64,000 bases of DNA. Source: Acidovorax sp. 107. GTDB lineage: Bacteria; Pseudomonadota; Gammaproteobacteria; Burkholderiales; Burkholderiaceae_C. The stretch is taken from NCBI RefSeq assembly GCF_003058055.1, contig NZ_QBTZ01000001.1, positions 2,994,001 through 3,058,000 on the forward strand, given 5' to 3'. The notes beneath the pieces were generated by a model that was not told the origin of the DNA, did no database searches, and saw nothing but the letters and a program-made list of their open reading frames with translations. A program made the translations under genes and the position numbers. This document shows positions 8,501 through 16,215 of this stretch, piece by piece; position 1 is the stretch's first letter, and every line of letters begins with the position of its first letter.

Positions 8501-9749
8501 TGACCTGGTACTGCTGCAGCGCATCCAGCGGCCCCTTCCAGGTGGCCTGGATCTCGTCCACCAGCCCTTGGGGCGTGTAGGTGCGCAAGGCGTCGTGGGC
8601 GGCCGTTCCCAGCGGCAGACGGCTGGCCACCTGCGCCAGTGCCGCCAGGTCCAGCCGGTCGGCCCGCAACTCGCCTTGCGCCGGGGCCTTGCCGTTGGCA
8701 TCGGTGTGCACCAACCGCAAGTTGCCGCCAGGCCAGGTCAGGCCATCGTCGGTCTGGAACTGCAGCGCCTGCGTCGAGAATTCAAAGCCGCCAACCAAGC
8801 GGCGACCTCCCAGGCGCCCCTGGATGGAGGGCAGCACCAGCGGTCGCAAGTCAGGGGCCAGGGTGGTGTTCACATCGGCGAGCGCCAGGTCGGCCGTGCC
8901 ACCCACGACCTGCCCGCTGCGCACGTCGGCCCAGGCCCGCAGCGCGCCCCGGCCCTGGGCCACCTCGATGCCCACATCGGCGTGGTGACGCAGGCGCGAT
9001 ACGTCCACCCGCGCGAAATGGGCAAACACCTGGCCGCTCCAGTGCTTCCAGTTGCCATCGCGGGCGCGCAGCAGCGGCGCGCGAAACAGGCCCACCAGGG
9101 TAAAGCGGTCACCCCATTCCGGCGGTGGCGTGGCATCTACCCGAAGGTTGTGGCGCCAGTTGCCGTTGCGCAAAACCACGTCCACCTTTTCCAGCGCCAA
9201 CTCCGGGGCGCCGCGCTGCTCATCGGTCCAGCGCACGGTTCCGTCCTTGATGTACACCTCGCCCTGCGAGAACAACCAGTCGGCCGCCGCGCTGCTGTCG
9301 CCCTGGTTCTGGGCAAATTCAAGCCCCGCCACATAGATGCGCCCGTCGCTCGCGCGGCGCACGTCCAGGTCAGGGCCTTCGATGTAAAGCTGCTCAAACC
9401 CCCACTGCAACAACGAACGGGGCGACAGCGCCACCACCACCCGGGGCAGGCGCAACGCGGTACGGCCTGCCGCATCCAGCAGCGCGACGTCAGACAGCTC
9501 AATGGACGGGATCAACCCCTCGGTGCGGGCCACGATGGCGCCGATCTGCACGGGAACCCCCAATACCCGTGCGGCCTGCGCCTGCAACTGTGGGCGGAAA
9601 TCACCGATTCGCGGCACAATCCAACCATGAAGAGCCCCCCATGCGATGGTCAGCAGCAGCCAGAAGGCGAGCAACAATCCCAGAGACCACCGCGCAAAAC
9701 CTGCAACTATTTTCAGCAGGCGTGAGGGGTGCGAGGTGGGATCGATCAT
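5592..9749 (-). CDS. yhdP: YhdP family AsmA-like inner-membrane protein
   Basis: Large protein (1385 aa) of the TIGR02099/DUF3971 family. YhdP in E. coli spans the periplasm and, with TamB and YdbH, takes part in phospholipid movement to the outer membrane. The ATG at 9749 starts MIDPTSHPSRLLK, followed by one membrane helix at about 18-38; a 15-codon upstream extension is unlikely. The remainder is a long beta-rich repeat region and ends with the AsmA-like C-terminal part (GQFLKADPGLAKLLGVLSL; FDFVRGDVRIERG). First gene of the leftward operon, divergent from glnE with an 83-bp gap. Confidence 0.93.
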   Translation of the reverse strand: MIDPTSHPSRLLKIVAGFARWSLGLLLAFWLLLTIAWGALHGWIVPRIGDFRPQLQAQAARVLGVPVQIGAIVARTEGLIPSIELSDVALLDAAGRTALRLPRVVVALSPRSLLQWGFEQLYIEGPDLDVRRASDGRIYVAGLEFAQNQGDSSAAADWLFSQGEVYIKDGTVRWTDEQRGAPELALEKVDVVLRNGNWRHNLRVDATPPPEWGDRFTLVGLFRAPLLRARDGNWKHWSGQVFAHFARVDVSRLRHHADVGIEVAQGRGALRAWADVRSGQVVGGTADLALADVNTTLAPDLRPLVLPSIQGRLGGRRLVGGFEFSTQALQFQTDDGLTWPGGNLRLVHTDANGKAPAQGELRADRLDLAALAQVASRLPLGTAAHDALRTYTPQGLVDEIQATWKGPLDALQQYQVKGRIQGLALAGATDVAAPAHLGLRGANVDIDMNQAGGKAALTMASGALVLPGVFEEPVLPLDRLSADVRWQLDGDRIAVQANDVQFANADAQGDARATWHTSDPSKAPHRSRFPGGLDLTGTLHRADGTRVHRYLPLSIPADSRHYVRDAVVAGSASNVQFRVKGDLHDLPFNDPKQGEFRIAARVKDVTYAYVPTALQPAGTLPWPALIDLGGELIFERSSMQVRGASGGFAGSKGLRLSKVEARIPDLAHTVVGVSADARGPLAELLTLMATSPLGRMTGNALEQASGTGNADFQLRLSLPISDINKSKVQGSVTLAGNELRITPDTPALTRVRGAVQFSETGFSLSNVQAQALGGPVRLEGGMRALAANAPATESAVQIRAQGTATAEGLQQTPQLGMLSQLARRATGSAPYTLALSFRRGVPELQVNTSLQGLALALPPPLGKTADSSLPLRFDNQVARESLVGLANNNGNGSNAPPLRDQITLDLGSLGSATYVRDLSGPLPRVLRGAIGVGLSNGESAPMPTQGVAANINQGKLDVDAWDEVLTRVTAAEPATRSPATTTTPAGPAVAQDYLPTTLALRARELTLQGRTLHNVVAGALRDGTTWRANLDATELNGYLEYRQPGTPEFSNGRLFARLSRVNMPQSDVTQVEELLNEQPGNLPALDIVVDDFELRGKRLGRVEMEAQNRGGEGVQREWRLSKFNITAPEAAFTASGNWAVLNAAAAGPRSAERRTVLSFKLDIRDSGDLLARLGMANVVRRGKGRMEGQVGWIGAPFSPDYRSMTGQINLNVESGQFLKADPGLAKLLGVLSLQSLPRRLTLDFRDVFSEGFAFDFVRGDVRIERGVATTNNLQMKGVNAAVLMEGSANIDQETQDLRVVVVPEINAMTASLVATAINPVIGLGSFLAQVFLRGPLIEAATQEFRVDGTWADPRVVRVARRGREASPATEAAPRVNPPPKTGEPS

Positions 9750-9832
9750 GGTGAGATGGAAAGTGGCAGGAATTATGACCCGCAGCCCTGGCATGGGTTC
9801 ACTCGTGACCCGAGTGTCCAGTGAGCTTTTGT

Positions 9833-12649
9833 ATGCCGTCGGGCCCGCAGACCAGCACCTCGCTCCCCGTCCAACATCCGGCTGTGGCTGCCATGCATCC
9901 TTCTCTGTCTGACCCCCGCTGCCACCAGCCCCTGCCGGAGGGGCCCCTGGCCGAGCATTCCCGCTTCTACCAGCGCCTGCACCGCCGCTACGCCAACGAC
10001 CTGCCGCTGCTGCCCCCGGGCGTCCCGGTGCTCGCGACCATGGAACAGGCCTACGACGCCCTGTGCGCGCGCGGCTGCGACACGGGCACCGCGCTGCGCG
10101 TGCTGCGCCAGCTGGTCATGGAACGACTGATCCAGCTGGACTGCGAGGCGCAGACACCGCTGGCCGACATCACCCGCACCGTGACCGAACTGGCCGAGCT
10201 GGCCCTGGACCGTGCCTGCCAGCAGGCGCGCCGCGAGCTGGACGAACGCCATGGCGCACCGTGCGGCCCGCAGGGCCAGCCCGTGCAGCTGTGGATCATC
10301 GGCATGGGCAAACTGGGCGCCCGCGAGCTCAATGTCTCCAGCGACATCGACCTCATCTATGTGTATGAGCACGATGGCGAAACGGCTGGCATGCCCGATG
10401 GCCGGGGCCGCATCTCCAACCACGAATACTTCGCACGCGCCGTCAAGGCCATCTACAGCCTGGTGGGTGACACCACCGAGCATGGCTTTGTCTTCCGGGT
10501 GGACCTTGCCCTGAGGCCCAATGGCAACTCGGGCCCCGCCTCGGTGTCCCTGGCCGCGCTGGAGGAATACCTGCAGGTGCAGGGCCGCGAATGGGAGCGA
10601 TTTGCCTGGCTCAAGAGCCGCGTGGTGGCCCCGCGCGACTGCATTGGCAGCCCCGAGGTGCAGGCCCTGCGCGGCGTGGTGCTGCCGTTTGTGTTCCGCC
10701 GCTACCTGGACTACAGCGTGTTCGACGCGTTGCGCTCGCTGCACAGCCAGATCCGGGACCATGCGTCCAAACGCAGCGCCGGACACCCCGAGCGCGCCAA
10801 CGACGTCAAGCTCTCACGCGGCGGCATCCGCGAGATCGAATTCACCGTGCAGCTGCTGCAGGTGGTGCGCGGCGGGCAGTTCCCCGAGCTGCGCCGCCGC
10901 CCCACGCTCGATGCGCTGCAGCGCCTGGCCCATGCGGGCCTGATGCCCCAGGAAACCGCCGACGCGCTGGCCCGGGCCTACGTGTTTTTGCGCCGGGTGG
11001 AGCACCGCATCCAGTACCTGGACGACCAGCAGACCCACGTGCTGCCCACGCGCGACGACGACCTGGCCTGGATCGCCAGCACCCTGGGCTACAAGGACTG
11101 CTGCGCCTTCCTGCACGAGCTGGACGCACACCGCGAGCTGGTGGCCCAGGAGTTCGACACCCTGCTGGGTGGCAACGGCAAAAAGCAATGCAGCGGTGGT
11201 GGCTGTGGCGGCCCCCGGGCGGCGGCACCGCCGCCCCCGGAACTGGAAGGCCTGCTGGAGCAACTGCCATCGGGCTTTCGCGAGCGCGTGGCCGAATGGC
11301 GCAACCACCCGCGCGTGGCCGGTCTGCGTGACGAAGCGCGGGCCCGCCTGTTCCGCCTGGTGCAGCGCACAGCCCAGTGGCTCAAGGAGGGACGCGTCAC
11401 TGAAGAGGCGACCATACGCCTGGCCAACTGGCTGGAGCCGCTGCTGCGGCGCGAGAGCTATCTGGCGCTGCTGCTGGAGCGGCCCTCGGTGCACGAACAG
11501 CTGCTGCACCTGCTGGGCGCGGCCAAGTGGCCCGCGCGGTACCTGCTGCAGCACCCCGGCGTGATCGACGAGCTGGTGGGCGACGCGCTGCTGTCCGAGC
11601 GTTTTGTGGTGGCCGACTTTGAACGCGAGCTGGGCATGCGCCTGGCGTCGCTGCGCTCCACCGGCGAGGACGACGACGAAACTCTGCTCAACCTGCTGCG
11701 CCGTGCGCAGCATGCCGAAACCTTCCGCACCCTGGCGCGCGACGTGGAGCGCCGCATCACCGTCGAGCAGGTGGCCGACGACCTCAGCGCGCTGGCCGAC
11801 AGCGTGCTGCGCATCACCAGCCAGTGGTGTTGGAGCCGCCTCAAGAACCGCCATCGCGACGAACCCCAGTTCGCCATCATTGGCTACGGCAAGCTGGGCG
11901 GCAAGGAGCTGGGCTACGGCAGCGACCTCGACATCGTCTTTGTGTTCGACGACGACGATGAGCGCGCCCCCGAGGTGTACGCGGCCTTTGTGCGCAAGCT
12001 CATCAACTGGCTCACCGTCAAGACGGGCGAAGGCGACCTCTACGAGATCGACACCGCCCTGCGGCCCAACGGCAACTCGGGCCTGCTGGTCACGAGCTTT
12101 GAGGCCTATGCCAACTATCAGCAGCAACGCGGCAGCAACACCGCCTGGACCTGGGAACACCAGGCCATGACACGTGCGCGGTTTGTGATGGGCAGCGAGG
12201 CCCTGCGCGAGCGCTTCGACGCCGTGCGCGAGGCGGTCATCACCTCTGCCCGCGACCCGCTGGCGTTGAAGGGCGAGATCGTGACCATGCGCGAGCGGGT
12301 GCGCTCGGCCCACCCCACGCCCGCCGGAAGCTTCGACGTGAAGCACAGCCCGGGGGGCATGGTGGACGCAGAGTTTGCCCTGCAGTACCTGGTGCTTTCG
12401 CAGTCTGCCGCTCACCCGGAACTGCGTGGCAACCTGGGCAACATCGCCCTGCTGCAGCGCGCCGAGCAAGTGGGCCTGCTGCCCGCAGGGGTGGGCCACG
12501 CAGCCGCCGACGCCTACCGCGAGCTGCGCCGGGTGCAGCACGTGGCGCGGCTGGACGAAGCGCCCACCCAGGTCACGCCCCCCGCACTGCAGGCCGAGCG
12601 CGATGCCGTGCTCGCGCTGTGGCAGGCCGTGTTTGGTCCTGCCCCGTAG
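9833..12649 (+). CDS. glnE: Bifunctional glutamine synthetase adenylyltransferase/deadenylyltransferase
   Basis: Adds AMP to, and removes it from, glutamine synthetase in response to PII and glutamine. The product is 938 aa from ATG 9833; GTG 9821 or ATG 9893 are alternatives. Two nucleotidyltransferase halves are visible: the deadenylylating one with SSDIDLIYVYEHDG (around residue 170) and the adenylylating one with GYGSDLDIVFVFDDDD (around residue 697), each followed by an ALRPNGNSG motif. The linker near 451-475 carries a low-complexity insert with two cysteines and a poly-Pro stretch. Length agrees with the family. It is monocistronic, in front of the tetR gene. Confidence 0.96.
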   Translation: MPSGPQTSTSLPVQHPAVAAMHPSLSDPRCHQPLPEGPLAEHSRFYQRLHRRYANDLPLLPPGVPVLATMEQAYDALCARGCDTGTALRVLRQLVMERLIQLDCEAQTPLADITRTVTELAELALDRACQQARRELDERHGAPCGPQGQPVQLWIIGMGKLGARELNVSSDIDLIYVYEHDGETAGMPDGRGRISNHEYFARAVKAIYSLVGDTTEHGFVFRVDLALRPNGNSGPASVSLAALEEYLQVQGREWERFAWLKSRVVAPRDCIGSPEVQALRGVVLPFVFRRYLDYSVFDALRSLHSQIRDHASKRSAGHPERANDVKLSRGGIREIEFTVQLLQVVRGGQFPELRRRPTLDALQRLAHAGLMPQETADALARAYVFLRRVEHRIQYLDDQQTHVLPTRDDDLAWIASTLGYKDCCAFLHELDAHRELVAQEFDTLLGGNGKKQCSGGGCGGPRAAAPPPPELEGLLEQLPSGFRERVAEWRNHPRVAGLRDEARARLFRLVQRTAQWLKEGRVTEEATIRLANWLEPLLRRESYLALLLERPSVHEQLLHLLGAAKWPARYLLQHPGVIDELVGDALLSERFVVADFERELGMRLASLRSTGEDDDETLLNLLRRAQHAETFRTLARDVERRITVEQVADDLSALADSVLRITSQWCWSRLKNRHRDEPQFAIIGYGKLGGKELGYGSDLDIVFVFDDDDERAPEVYAAFVRKLINWLTVKTGEGDLYEIDTALRPNGNSGLLVTSFEAYANYQQQRGSNTAWTWEHQAMTRARFVMGSEALRERFDAVREAVITSARDPLALKGEIVTMRERVRSAHPTPAGSFDVKHSPGGMVDAEFALQYLVLSQSAAHPELRGNLGNIALLQRAEQVGLLPAGVGHAAADAYRELRRVQHVARLDEAPTQVTPPALQAERDAVLALWQAVFGPAP

Positions 12650-12720
12650 CAAGCGGCCACTTTCGATGCGGTGACAACCCGTTGCACTTTGGTGCAGCAG
12701 CAGCTTCTGAAAAATTCATT

Positions 12721-12742
12721 AATTCAAACAACTGTTTGAATT
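12721..12742. promoter_or_regulatory. Perfect 22-bp palindrome, probable TetR operator
   Basis: Arms AATTCAAACA and TGTTTGAATT are exact reverse complements separated by AC. The palindrome lies 21 bp before the ATG of the TetR-type gene, in an AT-rich patch that would hold the promoter. This position suggests autorepression and control of the whole efflux operon. Binding is inferred. Confidence 0.8.
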
Positions 12743-12763
12743 CTGGTGGTTTAATCCGGGGCC

Positions 12764-13495
12764 ATGAGTTCCGGTGCCCACCCCATTCCCGCTGCAGCCC
12801 AGCGCACAGCCCGCAGTGACGGACAAGACACGCGTGCCCGTCTGCTGCAGGCCGCGCTGCAGCTGTTCTCCGAAAGAGGCTTTGCCCAGACGTCGGTGCG
12901 CGCCATCGCCCAGGCGGCGGACACCAATGTGGCCGCCATTGCCTACCACTTTGGCGACAAGGCCCAGCTGTACACCGCCACGTTCTACGAGCCGTTTGGC
13001 AGCGGCAGCGATCTGATCCCGGTGTTTGCTGACCCGGCCGTGGACCTGCAGGGCGCGCTGCACCACTATTTCGCAGGGTTTCTGGAACCGCTCAAGCACG
13101 ACGACCTGGTCACGCAGTCACTGCGCCTGCATGTGCGCGAGTTGCTGGACCCTACCCATGTCTGGCCCGAACTCATCGAACGCGAATGCCGCGCCCCTCA
13201 CATGGCGCTGGTTCAGGTGCTTTGCCGCCACATGGACGTTCCGGCGGTGGACGACGACATGCACCGGCTGGCCTTCTCCCTGGCCGGGCTGGTGATGCAG
13301 TTGTGGACGCAGCGCGACCCTCTGGTGGCCATTGCCCCCCAGCTGGCCACTGCCGGGGTAGTGGACCGATGGGTGGAACGGCTGACCGGCTACGCCCTGA
13401 GCATGGTGCAAGGAGAAATCGCCCGACGGCAGGCCACACAACGGTCTGGGCGTCGCACTTTGCGGACTTCACACAAGAAGGAATCCAACGCATGA
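12764..13495 (+). CDS. TetR/AcrR-family repressor of the RND efflux operon (CerR/DUF1956-like C-terminus)
   Basis: Transcriptional regulator of 243 aa. The N-terminal helix-turn-helix is at about residues 22-68 (TRARLLQAALQLFSERGF, then VRAIAQAADTNVAAIAYHFGDK). The C-terminal ligand domain, with a DUF1956-like look (HHYFAGFLEPLKHDD), should sense the exported compound. Its stop overlaps the start of the outer-membrane factor gene (ATGA), so regulator and pump are co-transcribed. A perfect 22-bp palindrome precedes it. Autoregulation is the natural reading; the inducer is unknown. Confidence 0.9.
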   Translation: MSSGAHPIPAAAQRTARSDGQDTRARLLQAALQLFSERGFAQTSVRAIAQAADTNVAAIAYHFGDKAQLYTATFYEPFGSGSDLIPVFADPAVDLQGALHHYFAGFLEPLKHDDLVTQSLRLHVRELLDPTHVWPELIERECRAPHMALVQVLCRHMDVPAVDDDMHRLAFSLAGLVMQLWTQRDPLVAIAPQLATAGVVDRWVERLTGYALSMVQGEIARRQATQRSGRRTLRTSHKKESNA

Positions 13496-14877
13496 ATCTA
13501 CGTACGACCCGTTTCGCATGGGCTGCGTTGCTGCCCCTGGCCCTGGGCGCCTGCGCGGTGTCTGCGCCGCCCGCCCGGGTGCCTGCGACTCCGCCCATCG
13601 CATGGCAAGCTCCACTGCCGCACCAAGGCTTGCTGGGCGATCTGGCCCGCTGGTGGACCCAGCTGCAAGATCCGCTGCTGGTCGAGCTGATCGACGCCGC
13701 CCAGACCGTGAGCCCGGGCATCGCGCAGGCCCAGTCGCGCATTGCGCAGGCCCGTGCCACGCAGGTGGGAAGCCGGGCGGCTTTGCTGCCCTCGCTCGAC
13801 GCACAGGCCAGCGCCAGCCGGGGCTTCAATGACCAGCTGGCCCGCGTGGCCACCACCTCGCAGGCAGGGCTGCAGGCGAGCTGGGAGGTGGACCTGTTTG
13901 GCGCCAACCGCGCCGCCAAGACCGCGGCCGATGAACGGCTGGCGGGCGCACAGGCCCTGTGGCACGAGGCGCGCGTGAGCGTGGCGGCCGAGGTGGCGCA
14001 GCAGACCAGCAGCATCCGCACCTGCCTGGCCCAGCAGCAGGTGGCCGAGCGCGACGCACAGTCCCGTGGTGAAACGTCCCGCCTGTCGCAGCTGAGTGAG
14101 CGCGCGGGCTTCACTGCGCCCGCCACAGCCGCACTGGCCCGTGCCAGCGCCGCGGAGGCCCAGGCCCGCGCCTCGCAGCAGCGCATGCAATGCGATGTGG
14201 AAGTCAAGGCCCTGGTGGCGCTCACCGGCTGGGAAGAACCCACCCTGCGCACCCGGCTGGCCCAGCCGGTGGCTGCGGCCCCGGACACTTTATTTACCGT
14301 CGACGCACTGCCCGCCCAGGTGCTGGCCCAGCGCCCCGACGTGTACAACGCCGAGCGCGAAGTGGCGGCTGCCAGCGCCGACGTCGCCAGCGCCCAGGCC
14401 CAGCGCTACCCACGCCTGACCCTCAGCGGCACCGTGGGTGCAGCCCAGGTGCGCACCGGGGGCGTGACCACCGACCTGAACACCTGGACCATCGGCCCGC
14501 TGGCGCTCAGCGTGCCCCTCTTTGACGGTGGCCGCCGCGCTGCGCAGACCGATGCTGCGCAGGCCCGCTACGACGAGGCCGCGTCGCAGTACCGGGCCAA
14601 GGTGCGCCAGGCCGTGAGCGAGGTCGAGCAAGCCCTGGTGCGCCTGCAAAGCACGGCCGAGCGCAGCGCCAGCGCGCGCACTGCCGCCGAAGGCTACCGT
14701 GCGTCGTTCGACGCGACCGAAGCGCGCTGGCGCGGCGGCCTGGCCAGCCTGGTGGAGCTGGAAGATGCCCGGCGCACAGCGCTGGCCGCCGAGAACGCGC
14801 TGATCGCGCTGCAGCACGAGCGCCAGACCGCCTGGATTGCGCTGTACCGCGCCGCCGGTGGTGGATGGAAGCTATGA
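13492..14877 (+). CDS. RND efflux outer-membrane channel lipoprotein (NodT/OprM family)
   Basis: TolC-like outer-membrane factor, 461 aa. The ATG at 13492 overlaps the tetR stop and has AAGAAGGA upstream; a longer frame beginning inside tetR is not credible. Residues 1-21 form a lipoprotein signal with lipobox LGAC (Cys19). Two outer-membrane-efflux repeats follow, with long coiled-coil helices rich in Ala, Gln and Arg, and motifs typical of the family (LARWWTQLQDPLL, ASWEVDLFGANR, LSVPLFDGGRR). It forms the exit duct for the adaptor and permease encoded downstream. Confidence 0.93.
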   Translation: MNLRTTRFAWAALLPLALGACAVSAPPARVPATPPIAWQAPLPHQGLLGDLARWWTQLQDPLLVELIDAAQTVSPGIAQAQSRIAQARATQVGSRAALLPSLDAQASASRGFNDQLARVATTSQAGLQASWEVDLFGANRAAKTAADERLAGAQALWHEARVSVAAEVAQQTSSIRTCLAQQQVAERDAQSRGETSRLSQLSERAGFTAPATAALARASAAEAQARASQQRMQCDVEVKALVALTGWEEPTLRTRLAQPVAAAPDTLFTVDALPAQVLAQRPDVYNAEREVAAASADVASAQAQRYPRLTLSGTVGAAQVRTGGVTTDLNTWTIGPLALSVPLFDGGRRAAQTDAAQARYDEAASQYRAKVRQAVSEVEQALVRLQSTAERSASARTAAEGYRASFDATEARWRGGLASLVELEDARRTALAAENALIALQHERQTAWIALYRAAGGGWKL

Positions 14878-14888
14878 GACACCCCCCT

Positions 14889-14905
14889 GAGGCGCTTTGC
14901 GCCTC
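14889..14905. repeat. Short palindromic intergenic hairpin
   Basis: GAGGCGC and GCGCCTC flank a TTT loop, a perfect 7-bp stem, preceded by a C-run. It lies between the outer-membrane factor and adaptor genes and has no following T-run, so it is more like a REP-type intergenic palindrome or mRNA-stabilising stem than a terminator. Confidence 0.5.
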
Positions 14906-14964
14906 GCCTGCGCATCGCCGGTTTCAAGCGCAGTGGACGACGCCCAACACCATGCACAGCTGAT

Positions 14965-16203
14965 ATGAATTTTTCAGGACAGATGCACATGCAACACTCC
15001 TCCTTCTCCTTCAAGTTTTCCCCCACCGCCTTCGCCGTGATTACCGCCTGCGTGCTGGCCACGGGCGGTGCGCTGGTTTTCTCGGGCGCATCGCGTGCCG
15101 CCGATGAACCCAAGGCGGGCCAGCCCCGGCCTGCGCTCACCGTCAGCACGGCGCAACCGCAGCGCATGCAGGTGCCGCTGCGCCTGGCCGCCAACGGCAA
15201 CATCGCGGCCTGGCAAGAGGCGAGCATTGGGGCCGAGAGCAACGGCCTGCGCCTGACCGAGGTGCGCGTGAACGTGGGCGATGTGGTCAAGGCCGGGCAG
15301 GTGCTGGCCACCTTCTCGGCCGACACGGTGTTGGCCGATGTGGCCCAGAGCCGCGCCAGCCTGCTCGAAGCCCAGGCCAATGCGGCCGAGGCCGCCGCCA
15401 ATGCCGACCGCGCCCGCTCGTTGCAAGCCACGGGCGCACTCAGCCAGCAGCAGATCCAGCAGTTCACCACGGCCGAGCAGACCGCCCAGGCCCGCGTGGA
15501 GGCATCCAAGGCCGCGCTGAACGCGCAGCAGCTGCGCCTCAAATACACCCAGGTGGTGGCGCCTGACAGTGGCGTGATCTCGGCCCGCACCGCCACCGTG
15601 GGCGCGGTGGTGGGTGCCGGCACGGAGCTGTTCCGCATGGTGCGCAAGGGCCGCCTGGAGTGGCGCGCCGAAGTCACGTCCACCGAGCTGCGGCGCATCC
15701 AGCCCGGCGCCAAGGTCAGCGTCACCGCCGCCAGCGGCGCCGTGGCCGAGGGCACCGTGCGCATGGTCGCGCCCACGGTGGACCCGCAGACGCGCAATGC
15801 GCTGGTCTACGTGGATCTGCCCGCCAACACCGACTTCCGAGCCGGGATGTTTGCGCGGGGCGACTTCGCACTGGGCAGCAGCGATGCGCTCACCGTGCCG
15901 CAGGAGGCGCTGGTGGTGCGCGACGGGTTCTCGTACGTGTTTGTGGTGGGCGGCGACCAGCGCGTGCAGATGCGCAAGGTCCAGACCGGCCGCCGCGTGG
16001 CTGACCGGGTGGAGGTGCTGTCGGGGCTGGATGCGGGCGCCTCCGTGGCCGTGCGCGGTGCGGGCTTTTTGAACGATGGCGACCTTGTGCGCGTGGCGGC
16101 CCCTGCGGCGGCGCCAGCGGCGGGCAAGCAGTCCTCCAGCGAGTATTTCATGCAAAAAGTGCCTGTAGCGCTAGTGAATCATGCGCTAACAGCTATCAAT
16201 TGA
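14965..16203 (+). CDS. RND efflux periplasmic adaptor (HlyD/AcrA family)
   Basis: Membrane-fusion protein, 412 aa from ATG 14965; ATG 14983 or 14989 would give a more usual signal peptide. Signal segment about 18-46, then lipoyl/barrel-sandwich halves (GNIAAWQEASIGAESNGLRL; LKYTQVVAPDSGVISAR), a coiled-coil hairpin about 130-185, a beta-barrel and the membrane-proximal domain. It links the permease at 16216 to the outer-membrane factor. Odd feature: the last 16 or so residues (MQKVPVALVNHALTAIN) are translated from a copy of the interspersed repeat and are not part of the family fold. Confidence 0.92.
   Translation: MNFSGQMHMQHSSFSFKFSPTAFAVITACVLATGGALVFSGASRAADEPKAGQPRPALTVSTAQPQRMQVPLRLAANGNIAAWQEASIGAESNGLRLTEVRVNVGDVVKAGQVLATFSADTVLADVAQSRASLLEAQANAAEAAANADRARSLQATGALSQQQIQQFTTAEQTAQARVEASKAALNAQQLRLKYTQVVAPDSGVISARTATVGAVVGAGTELFRMVRKGRLEWRAEVTSTELRRIQPGAKVSVTAASGAVAEGTVRMVAPTVDPQTRNALVYVDLPANTDFRAGMFARGDFALGSSDALTVPQEALVVRDGFSYVFVVGGDQRVQMRKVQTGRRVADRVEVLSGLDAGASVAVRGAGFLNDGDLVRVAAPAAAPAAGKQSSSEYFMQKVPVALVNHALTAIN
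16151..16200 (-). repeat. Interspersed palindromic repeat, copy A (coding)
   Basis: On the minus strand it reads ATAGCTGTTAGCGCA, ATTCACTAGCGC, TACAGGCACTTTTTGC. Internal TAGCGC/GCGCTA arms make it a hairpin. It matches copy D at 25213 in about 25 of 29 bases across its left half. Here it forms the 3' end of the adaptor gene and supplies the stop region. Confidence 0.8.
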
Positions 16204-16215
16204 GGAGCATTCGAG

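Noticed and set aside
6048..9725. Long plus-strand open frame opposite yhdP
   Set aside because: It mirrors the codon pattern of yhdP, is rich in His, Gln and Arg without domains, and yhdP is a recognised family.
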